A DNA stretch of 64,000 nucleotides from Nissolia schottii. Lineage: Eukaryota > Streptophyta > Magnoliopsida > Fabales > Fabaceae. The DNA lies in NCBI GenBank assembly GCA_003254905.1, contig QANU01095819.1, forward strand, positions 1,230,404 to 1,294,403, given 5' to 3'. Under the pieces are notes generated by a model that did no database searches, was not told the origin of the DNA, and was given only the letters and a program-made list of their open reading frames with translations. Position numbers and translations under genes: made by a program. How positions within the stretch are numbered: the stretch's first letter is position 1; every line of letters begins with the position of its first letter. Positions 35,160 through 47,138 of this stretch are shown one piece after another.

Positions 35160-35540
35160 TGTTATGAAATATTTTTTTTTGTATATATTACGTTTATTAT
35201 CGAACCTTTAAGTATGTTTTCATGATTCTTTAATAATATTTTGAAGTCCTTCTTGCTTTTGACTCTTGGTAAGGTAATATATAATTGTCCATGAACAAAT
35301 ACTAATCTCAACAAGTATAATATTGCGGTGGTCAATTTTTGCCCTTGTGCTTTATTGAGAGTCATATCAAAATATACAATTGTCGAAAATTGTCTCACTT
35401 GAACCTACAAGAAGTGTTTTGTTGTCGAGAATCATGTTCGGTATCAAAACCACTTCTCAAATCTTGTTTTGCTTACGAGTTTCGCATTTTATCAAATGTC
35501 TCCCCGTCCTTCTTACTTGTCAGTTGTCATCTTATTTGAT
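35160..35540 (-). mobile_element. Helitron helicase (PIF1-like) C-terminal remnant
   Basis: The minus-strand frame 35398-35162 reads RQFSTIVYFDMTLNKAQGQK, then FVHGQLYITLPRVKSKK and NVIYTK. These match the last conserved helicase motifs of Helitron Rep/helicase proteins (the family form is FAMTINKSQGQ, then GQLYVALSRV). Decayed frames upstream (to about 35540) read VLIPNM-like sequence, the segment that precedes these motifs in the family. The Rep domain and Helitron ends were not found, so it is a fragment. Confidence 0.75.
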
Positions 35541-36166
35541 TTCATTGCTCAAACCATTTAGACCGGTCTATGTTCCGTACTCTCTCTGTTCATTTTTTGT
35601 TGTCATTTTTGACAAAAGCGCACAATTTACAAAATTATTTAATTAATACTAAGATACAGAAAATATCGAGTGTATAGACAAAATTAACTTTGAGTAATAA
35701 GTGTTATAGTTATTAAGTGTTATGAAAAGTATGAAAGATAACAAAGGCATAAGTGTCAAAAATGCACTTAATACTTTTTTTAATTTGATCAGATCACAAT
35801 TAACCTTAAACAATTTTGTTGTTTAAAAAACAACAACAAAAAATAAATGGAAAGAGTAACAACATTCCTCTTTTATTCCCAATCAATTTATATGGACCGT
35901 AGACGATAGCAATTAATTGGGCCTTTCGATTGGGCCCACCTTCCTTACCATTGGGCCTTTCATGTCCCTTTAACTTTGCCTATATATCAGTCTTAGCCCA
36001 TTTTTCATGTCATTAAAAGAAAAAGGCCGTCTACACTACTACACGCAATTATAACTAAATTGCATTAATGAGATCTTAATTCTGGCTGGTCTTGGGTGGA
36101 GAGAAATGTTTATGTTTAATGCATCTTTTATAAACATTATCAATCATGAATTTTAGATTGAAGGAT
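35541..36166. other. AT-rich spacer
   Basis: Nothing recognised between the Helitron remnant and the next foldback element. Confidence 0.5.
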
Positions 36167-36656
36167 TTAAAAATGGTAGTTTCTCAAATACTCTATAAGC
36201 TAAATACCTCATGCTATCTATTCATTTTTGATAATTTTTATAATTAAATTTATCAAATTTTATTATCATTTCATTAATTAATATGACACATTAATAGGTT
36301 ATATGATCTAGTATGATAAATTAATATTTTTTAATATAATATTTATAGAGTAGTGCATCATAAGCTTAAATAATATGCAAATATTTAAATATCTTATAAG
36401 TTTGCTTTTTTAATGATTTGATTAATAAATAATTTATTATGATCATATAAAACATGATTACAATGATTTGCAAATCTCTAAATATCTTATAAGTTAGCTT
36501 TTTTAATGGTTTGATTAATAAATAATTTATTACGATCATATAAAACATGAAATGATAACAAAATTTGATGAATTTAATTGTAAAATTATTAAAAATAAAT
36601 AAATTAAATAGTATGAGGTATTTACCCACAAAGTATTTAAATAACCACCATTTTAA
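36167..36656. mobile_element. Foldback MITE-like element with internal 93-bp tandem duplication
   Basis: The ends are inverted: AAAATGGTAGTTTCTCAAAT on the left and TTTAAATAACCACCATTTT on the right. The arms extend through AAATACCTCATGC / GTATGAGGTATTT and on to TATCATTTCA / TGAAATGATA. The core has a 93-bp unit twice in tandem (36376-36468 and 36469-36561). The 87-codon ORF across it is a repeat translation. No target duplication was recognised. Confidence 0.65.
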
Positions 36657-38596
36657 TAATATATAATACTTAAAATCAATGATTAATAATACTGATAGAA
36701 CGCATATTAAATGTGTATCATAAATTTCCCATTGAATGAGCTTATTTAAGGCAGAAACTTGCTATAGTAGTTTTCACTCTTTTGTTCCTTACCTTAAAAT
36801 TCGAAAGAAAATAATAAACTTACAACAAGATAATTGATTATGAATGTATAATGCTGAAAAAAAATCTAAAATAAACCATAAAAATGTCTCGTTATTTAAA
36901 TAAATTAATTTAAAAATTATTCTTAAAATTAATTAATTTCTTTATAAAGGGAATCGATTGAAATTGACTCCTATTTTAAAAAATTAAAAATCAATTTAAA
37001 TTTAAAAAAAGTTAAACAAAAGTATAAGAAAATTAATTTATTTTAAGAACAACTTTTAAATTAATTTATTTGAATAATGAGACATTTTTATAATTTATTT
37101 TGGAAATTTTTCCATGTTGGGGTGCTCGAAAACAAGTGGGAATTACTAGCATGACACTCCATTGCTTTTTCACTTCAATTAATTTCATATTAATTAGGCA
37201 CATCTTTGGCGTCAATTTAGGTTGAGAAATACTAGTAACTTCACACTGACTGAATCAACACATCTCTATATCAAATCCGATTTGTATAATATCTTCAGTG
37301 AACAAAAAATCTAAAATTGTCTACCGAAGTAATATAAATAAATCAATCATCATTACCCATCTACATGAAGTTATTTGGATATTGTAGCAAATTAAAAAAA
37401 AATACTAGGCCCTAAGCAAGATTAACATAAAAAAATGCAGAAAAAGAAAGGATGAGAGTAAAACCAAGTTGGTGTAGCCTTATTGGTCATAGAGATGATT
37501 GAGGATTTTGTTTGGCAAAGTTACAACTTTGCAACAAAACTCCAAATTCATGAGAGAAAGTGTCACGTAAACGTTTGGGATGCGGTTGAGTGCAAGCACA
37601 AGACATCACAGATTTATGGTACTTCCACTCAATGTATGTATTCTCCATTGTCACATGCAACGTGATCTCATGAAGGAAGGAAACAAATTAAATCATCTTT
37701 TTGCAACTTCTTTTTTTCTTGATTTATTTACAAATTTTCCCCCCAAAAAATATATATATCATCCCTTGATCCCGGCCTTTTCCCCCATTTTTTCTCCTCC
37801 TTTTTATCATCCATGAAAAAAGAGACGTTAAAGTGGAAAAATAATAGATGAGAAATGAAAACGTAAGGACATGCAAGTCATTTCAGACAACCTTGTCTTT
37901 GGTCGTGACACAACCTTATGTTACCCCTTTTTTTTTCTTTCTTCAACAATTTGTGATCCTTTCACACTAATCCTTAATTAAATTATTTATTTATTTTCAG
38001 TGTCACAACCATCACAGTCCAATCAAACTTGGTACTTCACCGACGAGGAAAAATTAACATATTTACGTAGGTAAAAATCAAACAGAAAAATGAGAAAAGC
38101 ACCCTATTATTGAACACAGAGAACTGATCCTAAAACTAAAACTAAAACTAAAACTAAAACTAAAACAGAAGTGTGTGTCTATTGTGTACGTGTATGTGTT
38201 GTTTTTTAGTATCTCCAACCAAAGCCAAAAGAACCGTTTCCTCAGTCATTTTTTTTTAATAATTCGAGAATTTTTCATTTTATCCTTCTAGAGAGAGGAA
38301 ATCTTACACATAGGATAGGAGGTTGTAGGAGAGAGAAAAAAAATTTGGTCTTTTTCTTTGTTGTTCCAATGGTTCAACTGGGAACCCAAAGCAGGGTGTG
38401 AGAGAGAAGAAGAGGAAAAAAAGAAAGAGAAAAATATAATTTTTTGTGATGGGTCGTCGTGAACCTATGATCTTGTGAAAACCCAGAAAGCGATCTTTGA
38501 CGCGCTCATAGGATTGGCCGATTCACCTTCTCTCCCCTGCGTTCTTCAGTGACCGTTGATTTCATTGTTTCTCTCTTTTTTTTTTCCCTCCGAGAA
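36657..38596. other. Spacer, then promoter and 5' UTR of the PP2A B subunit gene
   Basis: AT-rich to about 38000 with no supported gene. A (CTAAAA)6 minisatellite lies at 38130-38166. From about 38200 to 38596 the sequence becomes purine-rich and then GC-richer, as expected for the promoter and leader of the gene that starts at 38597. Confidence 0.5.
38130..38166. repeat. (CTAAAA)6 short tandem repeat
   Basis: Six uninterrupted hexamers about 430 bp upstream of the PP2A B subunit start codon. Confidence 0.9.
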
Positions 38597-41500
38597 ATGA
38601 ACGGTGGCGATGCGGTCGTCGCAGCTCCGGCGGGTCCACCGCACCCTCTGGAGTGGAAATTCTCTCAGGTTTTCGGCGAGCGTGCGGCCGGTGAAGAGGT
38701 TCAGGAAGGTAAATTATCGTTACCTTTTCTATTGATTGATGAGAAGAAAAAAGGAGGCATTTTTTTTTTTAATTTTTGGGTGACTTGTCGGATCCAATTG
38801 ATGTGTTGGGATTAGGGTTTGATTTTGATTTGTTTGATCTGTTTCGGATCGTGTTTATTCATTCCATTATTGTTTTGGCTTCTGGGTCGTTGAGTAATGC
38901 TGGTTTTGGCTCGCGGGTCATTGCTTTAATCATTGCCTGATTCTTAGTATTGATTGTTTTCTTTTTTGGTGATTGTGTGTGTTTTTGTGTGGGAAAGTAG
39001 CAGTGTGAAATGAAATGCTTTGACCAGGAGCTGTTTTGTTGAGGTCGTGTGACTTTGCATTGTGAATTTACTGGATTGGATTGTGAGAGTGTGAGACTGA
39101 GCTGTTAACACTTTCCTGGTGTTTGTGTTTTTCTAGCTAATGCCCATGTGTTGCAACGACTTCTGTTGTCGCCAATCGGTTGCTTTAGTCTGTTAATGTG
39201 TGAGCTTGTTTGAGTACCATGTGTTAGATCTTGATGTTATGTAGTTTGATGCGTGGCGTTGAAGATTGGCTGCTGGATTCTGGTTGTATTTTGCGCCGTT
39301 GACAATGCAAAAGCATTTGGTTTCTAGCGGAATTTTTCACATGGTAACGGTGATGGTGGTGTCTATTTGACTGGATATTTTTAGCCGATATAGTAATTTT
39401 GTTGGAGTCAGACAGGAAATATCATCTTCTGTCAACGCGGAACAGACAAGAAATCGGATATTGTTTAAGTGATTTGTTGACCAAATTGGAACATGGGTCT
39501 TGCTTTTGTCGTGATAGTCAGATATATGGCCTTACATAACGTTACTGTTTATAATGTGGGGTTGGGTGCTTTGGTCTTGCTTTTGTCGCAATACTCAGAT
39601 GTATGGTGTTACGTAACATCACCATTTATAATTATGGGATTGGGTGCTTTCAAGGGGAGGGGAGAGAAAGTGACCAAGTGTCCTGACATTGCAACAAAGT
39701 GATTGCCAAATCTGAATTAGTTTTTGTTGCAGGCAAATGTGAAAGTTTCCTAATTATTTGCTCAAATTTCATTTTACAGTGGACATAATTTCTGCTATTG
39801 AATTTGACAAATCGGGTGACCATCTTGCTACTGGTGATCGTGGTGGTCGAGTTGTTCTCTTTGAGAGGACAGATACAAAAGATGTAGGCTTGGTTTCTGC
39901 AATCCTTTTTTTTTTTCTTTCTTTCTTTTCAAACAGTTTTCATTTAGTGCACTTTGTAATGTAATATGTATGCATGCTGACACTTGCAGCATGTTGGATC
40001 AAGAAGGGACAGGGAGAGGATGGACTATTCTACTAGTAGGCACCCTGAGTTCCGTTATAAAACAGAGTTTCAGAGTCACGAGCCTGAGGTATTCAACCTT
40101 CGCCTATTAATGTTGCAGCTTCCCATGGCTCGGAAGTCAGAAGTGCCAATATTTATAATGTGTAACCATTGTTTCAGTTTGACTATCTGAAGAGCTTGGA
40201 AATAGAAGAGAAAATCAACAAAATCAGATGGTGCCAAACTGCTAATGGTGCTCTCTTCCTTCTTTCTACAAATGATAAAACCATCAAATTTTGGAAGGTA
40301 TGAAATGAATACCGTGTAGCATGCTGAGTGCTGTCTTCTATCAATTTGATAATGGATTGTGCTCAAGGTTGCATTTCTGTGGAATTTAGTTTGCTACCTT
40401 GTTTCTCATGCTTTGACAGTCATTTGTATATGGAGATGCAATATTGCTTATGAGACCTGTGTATTTGCATTCTAATTGGATTCTAGTCTTAGCCTTCAGA
40501 GATGACCAATTTTATTTTGAATCGATGGTTCTTGATTGAACTATCCTTTCATTTAGCCAGATAACTTTGCATGTAAAGCAAGGATTTTAAGGATGCATGT
40601 ATGTGTAGGCTTTTTCATTTTCAACTGTGTAATATCCTGACTTCCTTCCTAAACATTTCCATCTTTCAAGGACCTTGGTGATGATTTTTTTGTTGTTTTG
40701 TTTAACTTCTAAATTTGTTCACCTTCATTGTTGTTAAATGCATTGAGATGATCAAATGCCATTACAAGTAGATATGGAAGATGGTTATGCTGTGAAATAA
40801 ACCCTGATGAAAAATTATTTTGAATAAATATTTTACCTGTGTTGAATATTTGCTCATTTATATATAAAAAAATTGAATGTAATTGCCTTCCATTTTGTAT
40901 TTGTTCACATGAAGAATGTGTTTGGACCATCTCCTAAGTCATTATTCATATTTTTCCTCATCTGAGAGTTGAACAGGTTCAAGAAAAGAAAGTCAAGAAA
41001 ATTTCTGAGATGAATGTTGATCCTTCAAAAGCAATGGGAAATGGCGGTATTGATAGTTCAAGTAGTTCTAGAGAATATCTTGCAAATGGAGGATCTTCCA
41101 TTTATATAAGCAATGACTTCGCATTTCCACCAGGAGGCATTCCATCGTTAAAATTGCCCGTGGTAGTTGTATTTAGCCCTTTCATTTGCATTTCTTTTTA
41201 TGATATATGTTTTTCAGGGATGGAATTTATGGTTTGGTTTTATTATAAAAAGCCAATAAATAAATTAGTAGATAAAAACAAGTTTTTCAGGGATGAAAGT
41301 GGTTCGAGTTCGTACTTTCCTTTTCAAACTCTGACAGTTACATGTTTGAGATTTTGCAGCACTAACTCCTGAGTTTTAATATGTATAGGTAAGTAGCCAT
41401 GAGACCAGTTTGGTGGCTCGATGTCGTAGAGTATATGCCCATGCTCATGATTATCATATCAATTCTATTTCAAATAACAGGTGATTTTAGTTTTCTTAGT

Positions 41501-44358
41501 GCATACTGCGTACCGTATTTTCCTATCTCAGTTGGTAAAATTTGGGTGAAGTCAAGAAACCTGAGGATTCAGATTCTAATTAGAGGCTATTCAATGTCAA
41601 CCTTGCTTTCATTATTTTGATTTCTCTTGATGAGTTATTTGTAAATGGTTGACTAGTTGTTTTCTGTGTGGATTATTGCTTAACCTTGTGTTTCACTCTT
41701 TCGTGGTGTTCTAAATACTGATTGAATTTGGATGCTATATGTTGCTCATATTTTCTAGCGATGGCGAAACTTTCATATCAGCCGATGATCTGCGTATAAA
41801 TCTTTGGAACCTGGAAATTAGCAATCAAAGTTTTAATATTGTTGATGTAAAGCCTGCAAATATGGAGGATCTAACAGGTAATTTGGTAAACCTTTTTTGT
41901 TGTAAACATTTCTCTGTTGGTAACTAGGTAAAACACTAGAATTCCTTCCTTAATGCGGTGCATTCATTGTTGACTTGGGGCTAGGCTAAAAAATTTGACC
42001 TAGTCAAAATTGCAGGCTGAGCTGAGTTTGGGCCAAGTCAAACCGTATTCATGGGATCCCTTTGCCTGTGTAATTTTTAGTCTCAACCTGTTGATGTGGG
42101 ACAGTGGAAGAATTATAATTTAACATGTTAGAATGCTGGTTTTGTAGGATGAATCAAGGGTAGAAAACAGGTAGGTTTGAGGGTGGTTTGTGAGGGGTGA
42201 TTTGCAAGCAATAAGGATTCATTTTAAGGTTGGATTGACTTGGTGATGGGAACATTACTTGGGGGATTAGTATTTTGGATTTCATGGGTTTTAGGGTAAA
42301 GTGAAGGTTCACTTTTTTGCCAACTTGTCCTGATTTTTTATAGCTTTGGTTGAACTTTGACCCTCGATATTATGATTGCAGAGGTAATAACATCAGCTGA
42401 ATTCCACCCGACACATTGTAATACATTGGCATATAGCAGTTCAAAGGGATCAATCCGTCTTATTGACTTGCGGCAATCAGCATTGTGTGATTCTCATGCC
42501 AAATTGTAAGTTCATCTTTTGTTTATGTTCTTCTGCAGTAATCTTGTTAGGTTCTAATGGATAAGTAATAAGTGCCCCGCTCCTCCCACCAAAGCAAATG
42601 ATCGTGATTTTCATACCTTAATGGCATAGAGTTACTAATAAATGTTGAGATAGTTGGGTAATTACAAAAATTTTCCCCCCTTCTTGGAGTGGACAATAAA
42701 AAAATGTTGCTTATGGAGAACATAATTTTTTTTTTTTCTGAATCCTATTATACAAATGCATTTATGTACTTTCTTTTACTTCATAGACGCTAATAAGCAA
42801 TATAACCTTCGATACAGGTTTGAGGAACAGGAGGCCCCTGGGTCCAGATCATTTTTCACAGAGATTATTGCATCTATCTCAGACATAAAATTTGGCAAGG
42901 ATGGAAGATACATACTTAGTCGTGATTACATGACTCTTAAGGTTTGAAGTTATATAATTCAAAGTTCATGCTTTAGTTGTTAAAGCTTTCACGGTATTTT
43001 GGGCTTTGGCAAATAGATCCCATAACTTCTTTTTGTGGCTATCAATTTCCTTTAACTTCATCTCAATAGCAACATGTCCTAAGAAAAGATGAATATTTTG
43101 GAAACTTGTTTTCTAACTACTAATATTTTTCAATAAGTAAGCAATGGAAGAATTGGTTGTTAAAAAGTTTTTAGTTGAGAGTGGTTTAAAATGAATTGAC
43201 TGACCGAAAATACATAGTAGTGGCTATTGAATTTGAAACATATTTCGAAGTTCAAGGGGATAAAATAACTGAAGTTGGGGAGCCTATTTGGCAAAGACTA
43301 TATTGATGCATTTTTTCTCATTTTGGATGGTGATACCTTAAATTTATTGAATTGAATCTTAGGAGCCATAGCCAAGGTTGTTCATTCAAATTGTTATTAT
43401 TGATATAGGTCTCCATGTTCCTTTGCCATTCAATTGTTCTGTTGGCTAAACATACCGATATCTCTCATTTCTGACTTTCTTAGGATGATTTCTACTTGTG
43501 ATGTTTTTAATCCCTCAAGCTTCATCTTATTTCGCTCATCCTTTTCTTGTTTATCAGTTATGGGACATTAATATGGACTCGGGCCCCGTTGCAACTTTCC
43601 AGGTTCATGAGTATTTAAGACCTAAGGTTAGATTTCCCGTGTTTAAATAAGCAAAGAAGATGATTTCTTTCTACTGCTTCATTGAGTTATAAATGGCTAT
43701 GCTTTTGCTTGGACATGCCAGCTTTGCGATTTATATGAAAATGATTCAATTTTTGATAAGTTCGAGTGTTGTCTGAGTGGTGATGGACTGCGCGTAGCAA
43801 CTGGTTCTTACAGGTCTGTGGTACAAGCTTAATCAGCGGTTAAATTGTCATTGAAATGATTTATCCTGTATCTTACTCTCTTGTTTCATTTGATGTCAGC
43901 AATCTATTCCGTGTGTTCGGTTGTGCCCCGGGAAGTGCTGAGGCTACAACTTTGGAAGCCAGTAAAAATCCAATGAGGTAATTTCACGGGAGATTTGATG
44001 CCAACCATGCTTTCGATTAGGCAGTGGAATTTATATTAACTTTTTTTCATTATTACTCCAGACGACAAGTTCCGACCCCTTCGTCAAGGCAAAGATCTCT
44101 GGGAAATAGTATAACCAGAGTTGTAAGACGAGGTCAGTTTTCTATGTCATTTCCTTGTAATGTATAAATTTTAAATTATCGTAGTATATCGCAAAGCCCA
44201 ACACTCTGCATTCTTGAGCAGGAGCAGAAAACCCAGGCGTTGATGCAAATGGGAACACTTTTGATTTCACAACAAAGTTGCTGCACCTGGCGTGGCATCC
44301 AACCGAAAACTCAATTGCTTGCGCTGCTGCAAATAGCTTGTACATGTACTACGCGTAA
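38597..44358 (+). CDS. PP2A 55-kDa regulatory subunit B (B55-type WD40), 508 aa, 14 exons
   Basis: Exons: 38597-38708, 39780-39883, 39990-40088, 40178-40297, 40977-41162, 41389-41480, 41759-41877, 42382-42505, 42818-42941, 43558-43626, 43722-43813, 43900-43977, 44062-44132, 44222-44358. The joined frame is 1527 nt with no stop. The product is the B55 regulatory subunit of the trimeric protein phosphatase PP2A, a seven-bladed WD40 propeller that selects substrates for the catalytic subunit. Family hallmarks are present: [20 protein letters not shown] near the start, [19 protein letters not shown], the [10 protein letters not shown] blade, [36 protein letters not shown] and the closing [20 protein letters not shown]. 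About 510 residues is the usual plant length. Introns are all GT-AG, and the first is over 1 kb. An intact, presumably housekeeping, gene. Confidence 0.96.
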
Positions 44359-45739
44359 AAGAAAGACGACCGAAGAGTGAAATCATCGACATGTATTTGC
44401 TTTGGTTAAATTGCTGTGGAGAAGGCTCCTTTTCCCTTCCTACCTACCAACCACACTGAGTTGGAGGCTACATTAACAACTCTCACAACCACAAAGTGCC
44501 ATTCAGAGCCTTTTTTTTTTTTTTTATAGAGAAAAAAAAATGATCCAAGAAAAAAGTGGCTGTTTCTGAATTCCGGGGTAGAGGCACAGACCTTATTTTG
44601 TTTCTGGATGAGCAAGCATCTCTCTTTTCTCTCCTCCTTCCATCCCTAATATTATTCTTTCCCCTTCTCTATTTCTGTATCTTCTTCTGAATGAGAAGGT
44701 GCAGTTCAATATGTCAAAAATTGTGTGGCTTGCAATTGAAGAAGAAAAAAAAAATTGTCATTGTAGCTCTCCTACAACAGATACCAAAAAAAGGATGTTC
44801 AAAATCCTGCCACTAGGATCAAGTTTTAAAATATGTAGTTTTTATTTTATTTTTTATTTTTTACATTTTGCTTAGATGTGTCTGGAATGGATGGAGCAGT
44901 TGAAACGTGCGGTGCATCATTTTTTCATTGATTATTTTTGTGCTGGAATTTAATTTGACATGTCTATGATGCTAAAATTTTTTTGTTGCTGTACCGGTTT
45001 GTAAGAGGTAATAATTTTAGTTTTCAAAGTAGGTTGGATTAACTGGATTTTGTTTCTGTTTGCTAGTTCTCTCACTTATATGCATTCGAAGCTTAAATAA
45101 AGAATTGAAGTTTCATGTCAAATGTAGAGGGCGCTTTGTGTATTCATGGATAGCAGGAATGTAGAATTATTAATCCCCTCATACATTTTTATTACTGTTG
45201 GATATGACCCGAAGATGCAACCAACCATACAATCAGATTAGAAAATATGAAGATTAATATAACTAATATTTTTACTAGGATTTTTGTTAACAAGTGTAAT
45301 GAACTGGTACATATAGTACTACGTTATATCTATCGTTAAACCATTAAATAGACACTGTTCATTGTCCATTTAAGTGTTACTTGTCATTTTTTCAAATTAC
45401 ATGTTTGTATTTTTTTCACCATGTTCTCCTATTAATTCTGTTAGACTGAATAATAAGTACGTGCTTTCCTCTAACTATTTGTTGGCAGCGACATCCAACA
45501 AACAAACAACTTAAAAGCAACTCAAATGAAGAAAAGGAGGAAAATAAGAGCAGAGCAGACAAGACATGCAAAAATAGAATAATTTGCCACACCCTTGCTC
45601 CAAGAGAGTGCAGAATCTGTTTATATGATCAGAAGTTTTCTCTTATATCCTTTGGTTTTAATAAAATTCTCTCGCTAAAAACCAGAATTGGTCATCAAAT
45701 CAAATAGGTGTTTAGGGAGAAGCTGGGAACAAAAGAAAA
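44359..45739. other. PP2A gene 3' UTR and spacer
   Basis: The first several hundred bases are T-rich and likely 3' UTR (to perhaps about 45100). The rest, up to the MRP RNA promoter, is spacer with no ORF or element I can name. Confidence 0.5.
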
Positions 45740-45750
45740 GTCCCACATCG
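45740..45750 (+). promoter_or_regulatory. Upstream sequence element (USE) of an snRNA-type promoter
   Basis: GTCCCACATCG is a perfect match to the plant USE, RTCCCACATCG, that drives U-snRNA, U3, U6 and MRP RNA genes. Confidence 0.9.
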
Positions 45751-45773
45751 TTAACTATGCAAAATATCACGCC

Positions 45774-45781
45774 TTTATAAA
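45774..45781 (+). promoter_or_regulatory. TATA box of Pol III snRNA-type promoter
   Basis: TTTATAAA begins 24 bp after the USE ends. In plant snRNA-type promoters a USE-TATA gap of about 24 bp (not about 34) sets RNA polymerase III, which agrees with the T-run terminator at the far end of the gene. Confidence 0.88.
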
Positions 45782-45804
45782 CATCCAAGTAAGCCGTGAA
45801 ATTA

Positions 45805-46053
45805 GCAAGGATCATGGGGCGATGTGAGTGGGCTTGCGCTCTATGCTGGGCTCAGGAAAGTCCCCGGGCCCATTCGCTGCAGAGATGCAGGCTCGGAAAC
45901 GAGCAATCTTTGAGTTCGGAATTTCAGGCTGAGATCTGTGGAGCCCATGACAAATTCCGCCGAAGAAGTTGGCCGATTATTACAGTCATTCACATGAGTC
46001 TGTAACAGACTCAACAGAACGGGGCTTACGCCCTCGTGATCCACCCCTTTTTT
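45805..46053 (+). ncRNA. RMRP: RNase MRP RNA (7-2 RNA)
   Basis: A non-coding RNA of about 240 nt. The start is placed about 30 nt after the TATA box and the end in the T6 run at 46048-46053. Conserved core: CR-I GGAAAGTCCCC (45855-45865) and CR-V ACAGAACGGGGCTTA (46014-46028). They pair as helix P4 (AAG-CCCC with GGGGCTT), leaving the universally conserved bulged U. The ends close as helix P1, GGATCATG (45809-45816) with CGTGATCC (46035-46042). This core is shared by RNase P and MRP RNAs. Green plants use protein-only RNase P in the nucleus and keep the MRP RNA, so MRP is the likely identity. It would act in the nucleolus in pre-rRNA processing. The exact 5' end is uncertain by a few bases. 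Confidence 0.88.
46048..46053 (+). terminator. Pol III oligo(T) terminator
   Basis: T6 following CCCC, 6 nt beyond the closing P1 helix of the MRP RNA. Confidence 0.85.
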
Positions 46054-46856
46054 AGGGGATTATAGATTCCTTTTTATCTCAAATCTAAACTGATTACACC
46101 AATTCAATCCAAAGCACTCCTGAGCCCCACATTGCTTCAAGTCTATTTTAAATCATGAACTGTATTCTGCTTTGCTTGTTTGGTACGGCTACTGGTGGCA
46201 TATTTTGGGGGAAATCTCTGGTGATCTTTAACAAAATGATTATGGAATATTTGAGAAGCTTCAAGGCAAAGGCTCTTTTAGTATCCAAAATGAGTTTGTT
46301 ACACACTAGAAGAATGCTGTTTCTATTGGTCCCATTTTCATTTACTTGTATAATTTTGGTTGGTATTCTCCGCATCTTCACATTTCATGAAATATGTTTG
46401 CTGTGAATTGTGATGTACAAAGCCTTATGGAGAATCTTGGAAAGAATCATATTCTCGTTTATTAAGTTGCTGCCCCTCTTCATTTAATTGAAAGTATTTA
46501 TATATATTGAGAATTCATATATATAGTAGAGACAGGAAAAGAATATATACTCCCGTCCATTAATTGAAGTGTCAATGTCAACCGATTGAGATCTTGTATT
46601 CTATCCGTGAACCATCTTCGATGCATTCAGTTGCTGTGTAAGTAAAAGTAATTTTAATAATTTGATGCGGTCCTGGTGTATGTATCCGCCAACTACTATA
46701 CTGCAGATTTGGTGCAAGGGCTCAAACATTGAGTCCATACCATTATTCCCCACCTAAGTAATGTTAGAGATTTAAAAAATGTTGAGGAGGGAGATGATAT
46801 GACTAACTTGATGTTGGTGAAAATTTATTTGTTGTCCCTAATTTTATAAAGTATGC

Positions 46857-47138
46857 GAATTTGTTTAAAGTTCGATCATTGTTATATAACATATCTCAAT
46901 TTGAAAAGAAAATTACACATGAATTATTCTAAATTAAGATATACAAATTATTTAATTTTATATCTAATTTGTCTAGAGTTTGATCATTCTTGTATACATC
47001 ATTTCAATTTGCAACATGAAAAGAACAACCTGAAAAAAAAATATAAATTACATATTTTGTATTAAGTCATAAAGTCGTTTAATGTTGTGTTTAATCTGTC
47101 CAGAATTCTATCATTGTTGTATATGGCATGTCGCATGA
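46857..47138. repeat. Three diverged repeats of a ~47-bp unit
   Basis: Copies at about 46857-46903, 46963-47011 and 47090-47138 share the pattern AATTTGTCTAGAGTTTGATC, then ATTNTTGTATA, then CAT and (in the first two) a CAATTTG end. They are spaced about 106 and 127 bp apart. Unknown origin. Confidence 0.5.

Noticed and set aside
45796-46044. Two ORFs on opposite strands (69 and 67 codons)
   Set aside because: Both lie over the RNase MRP RNA. The conserved elements are RNA helices and not codons.
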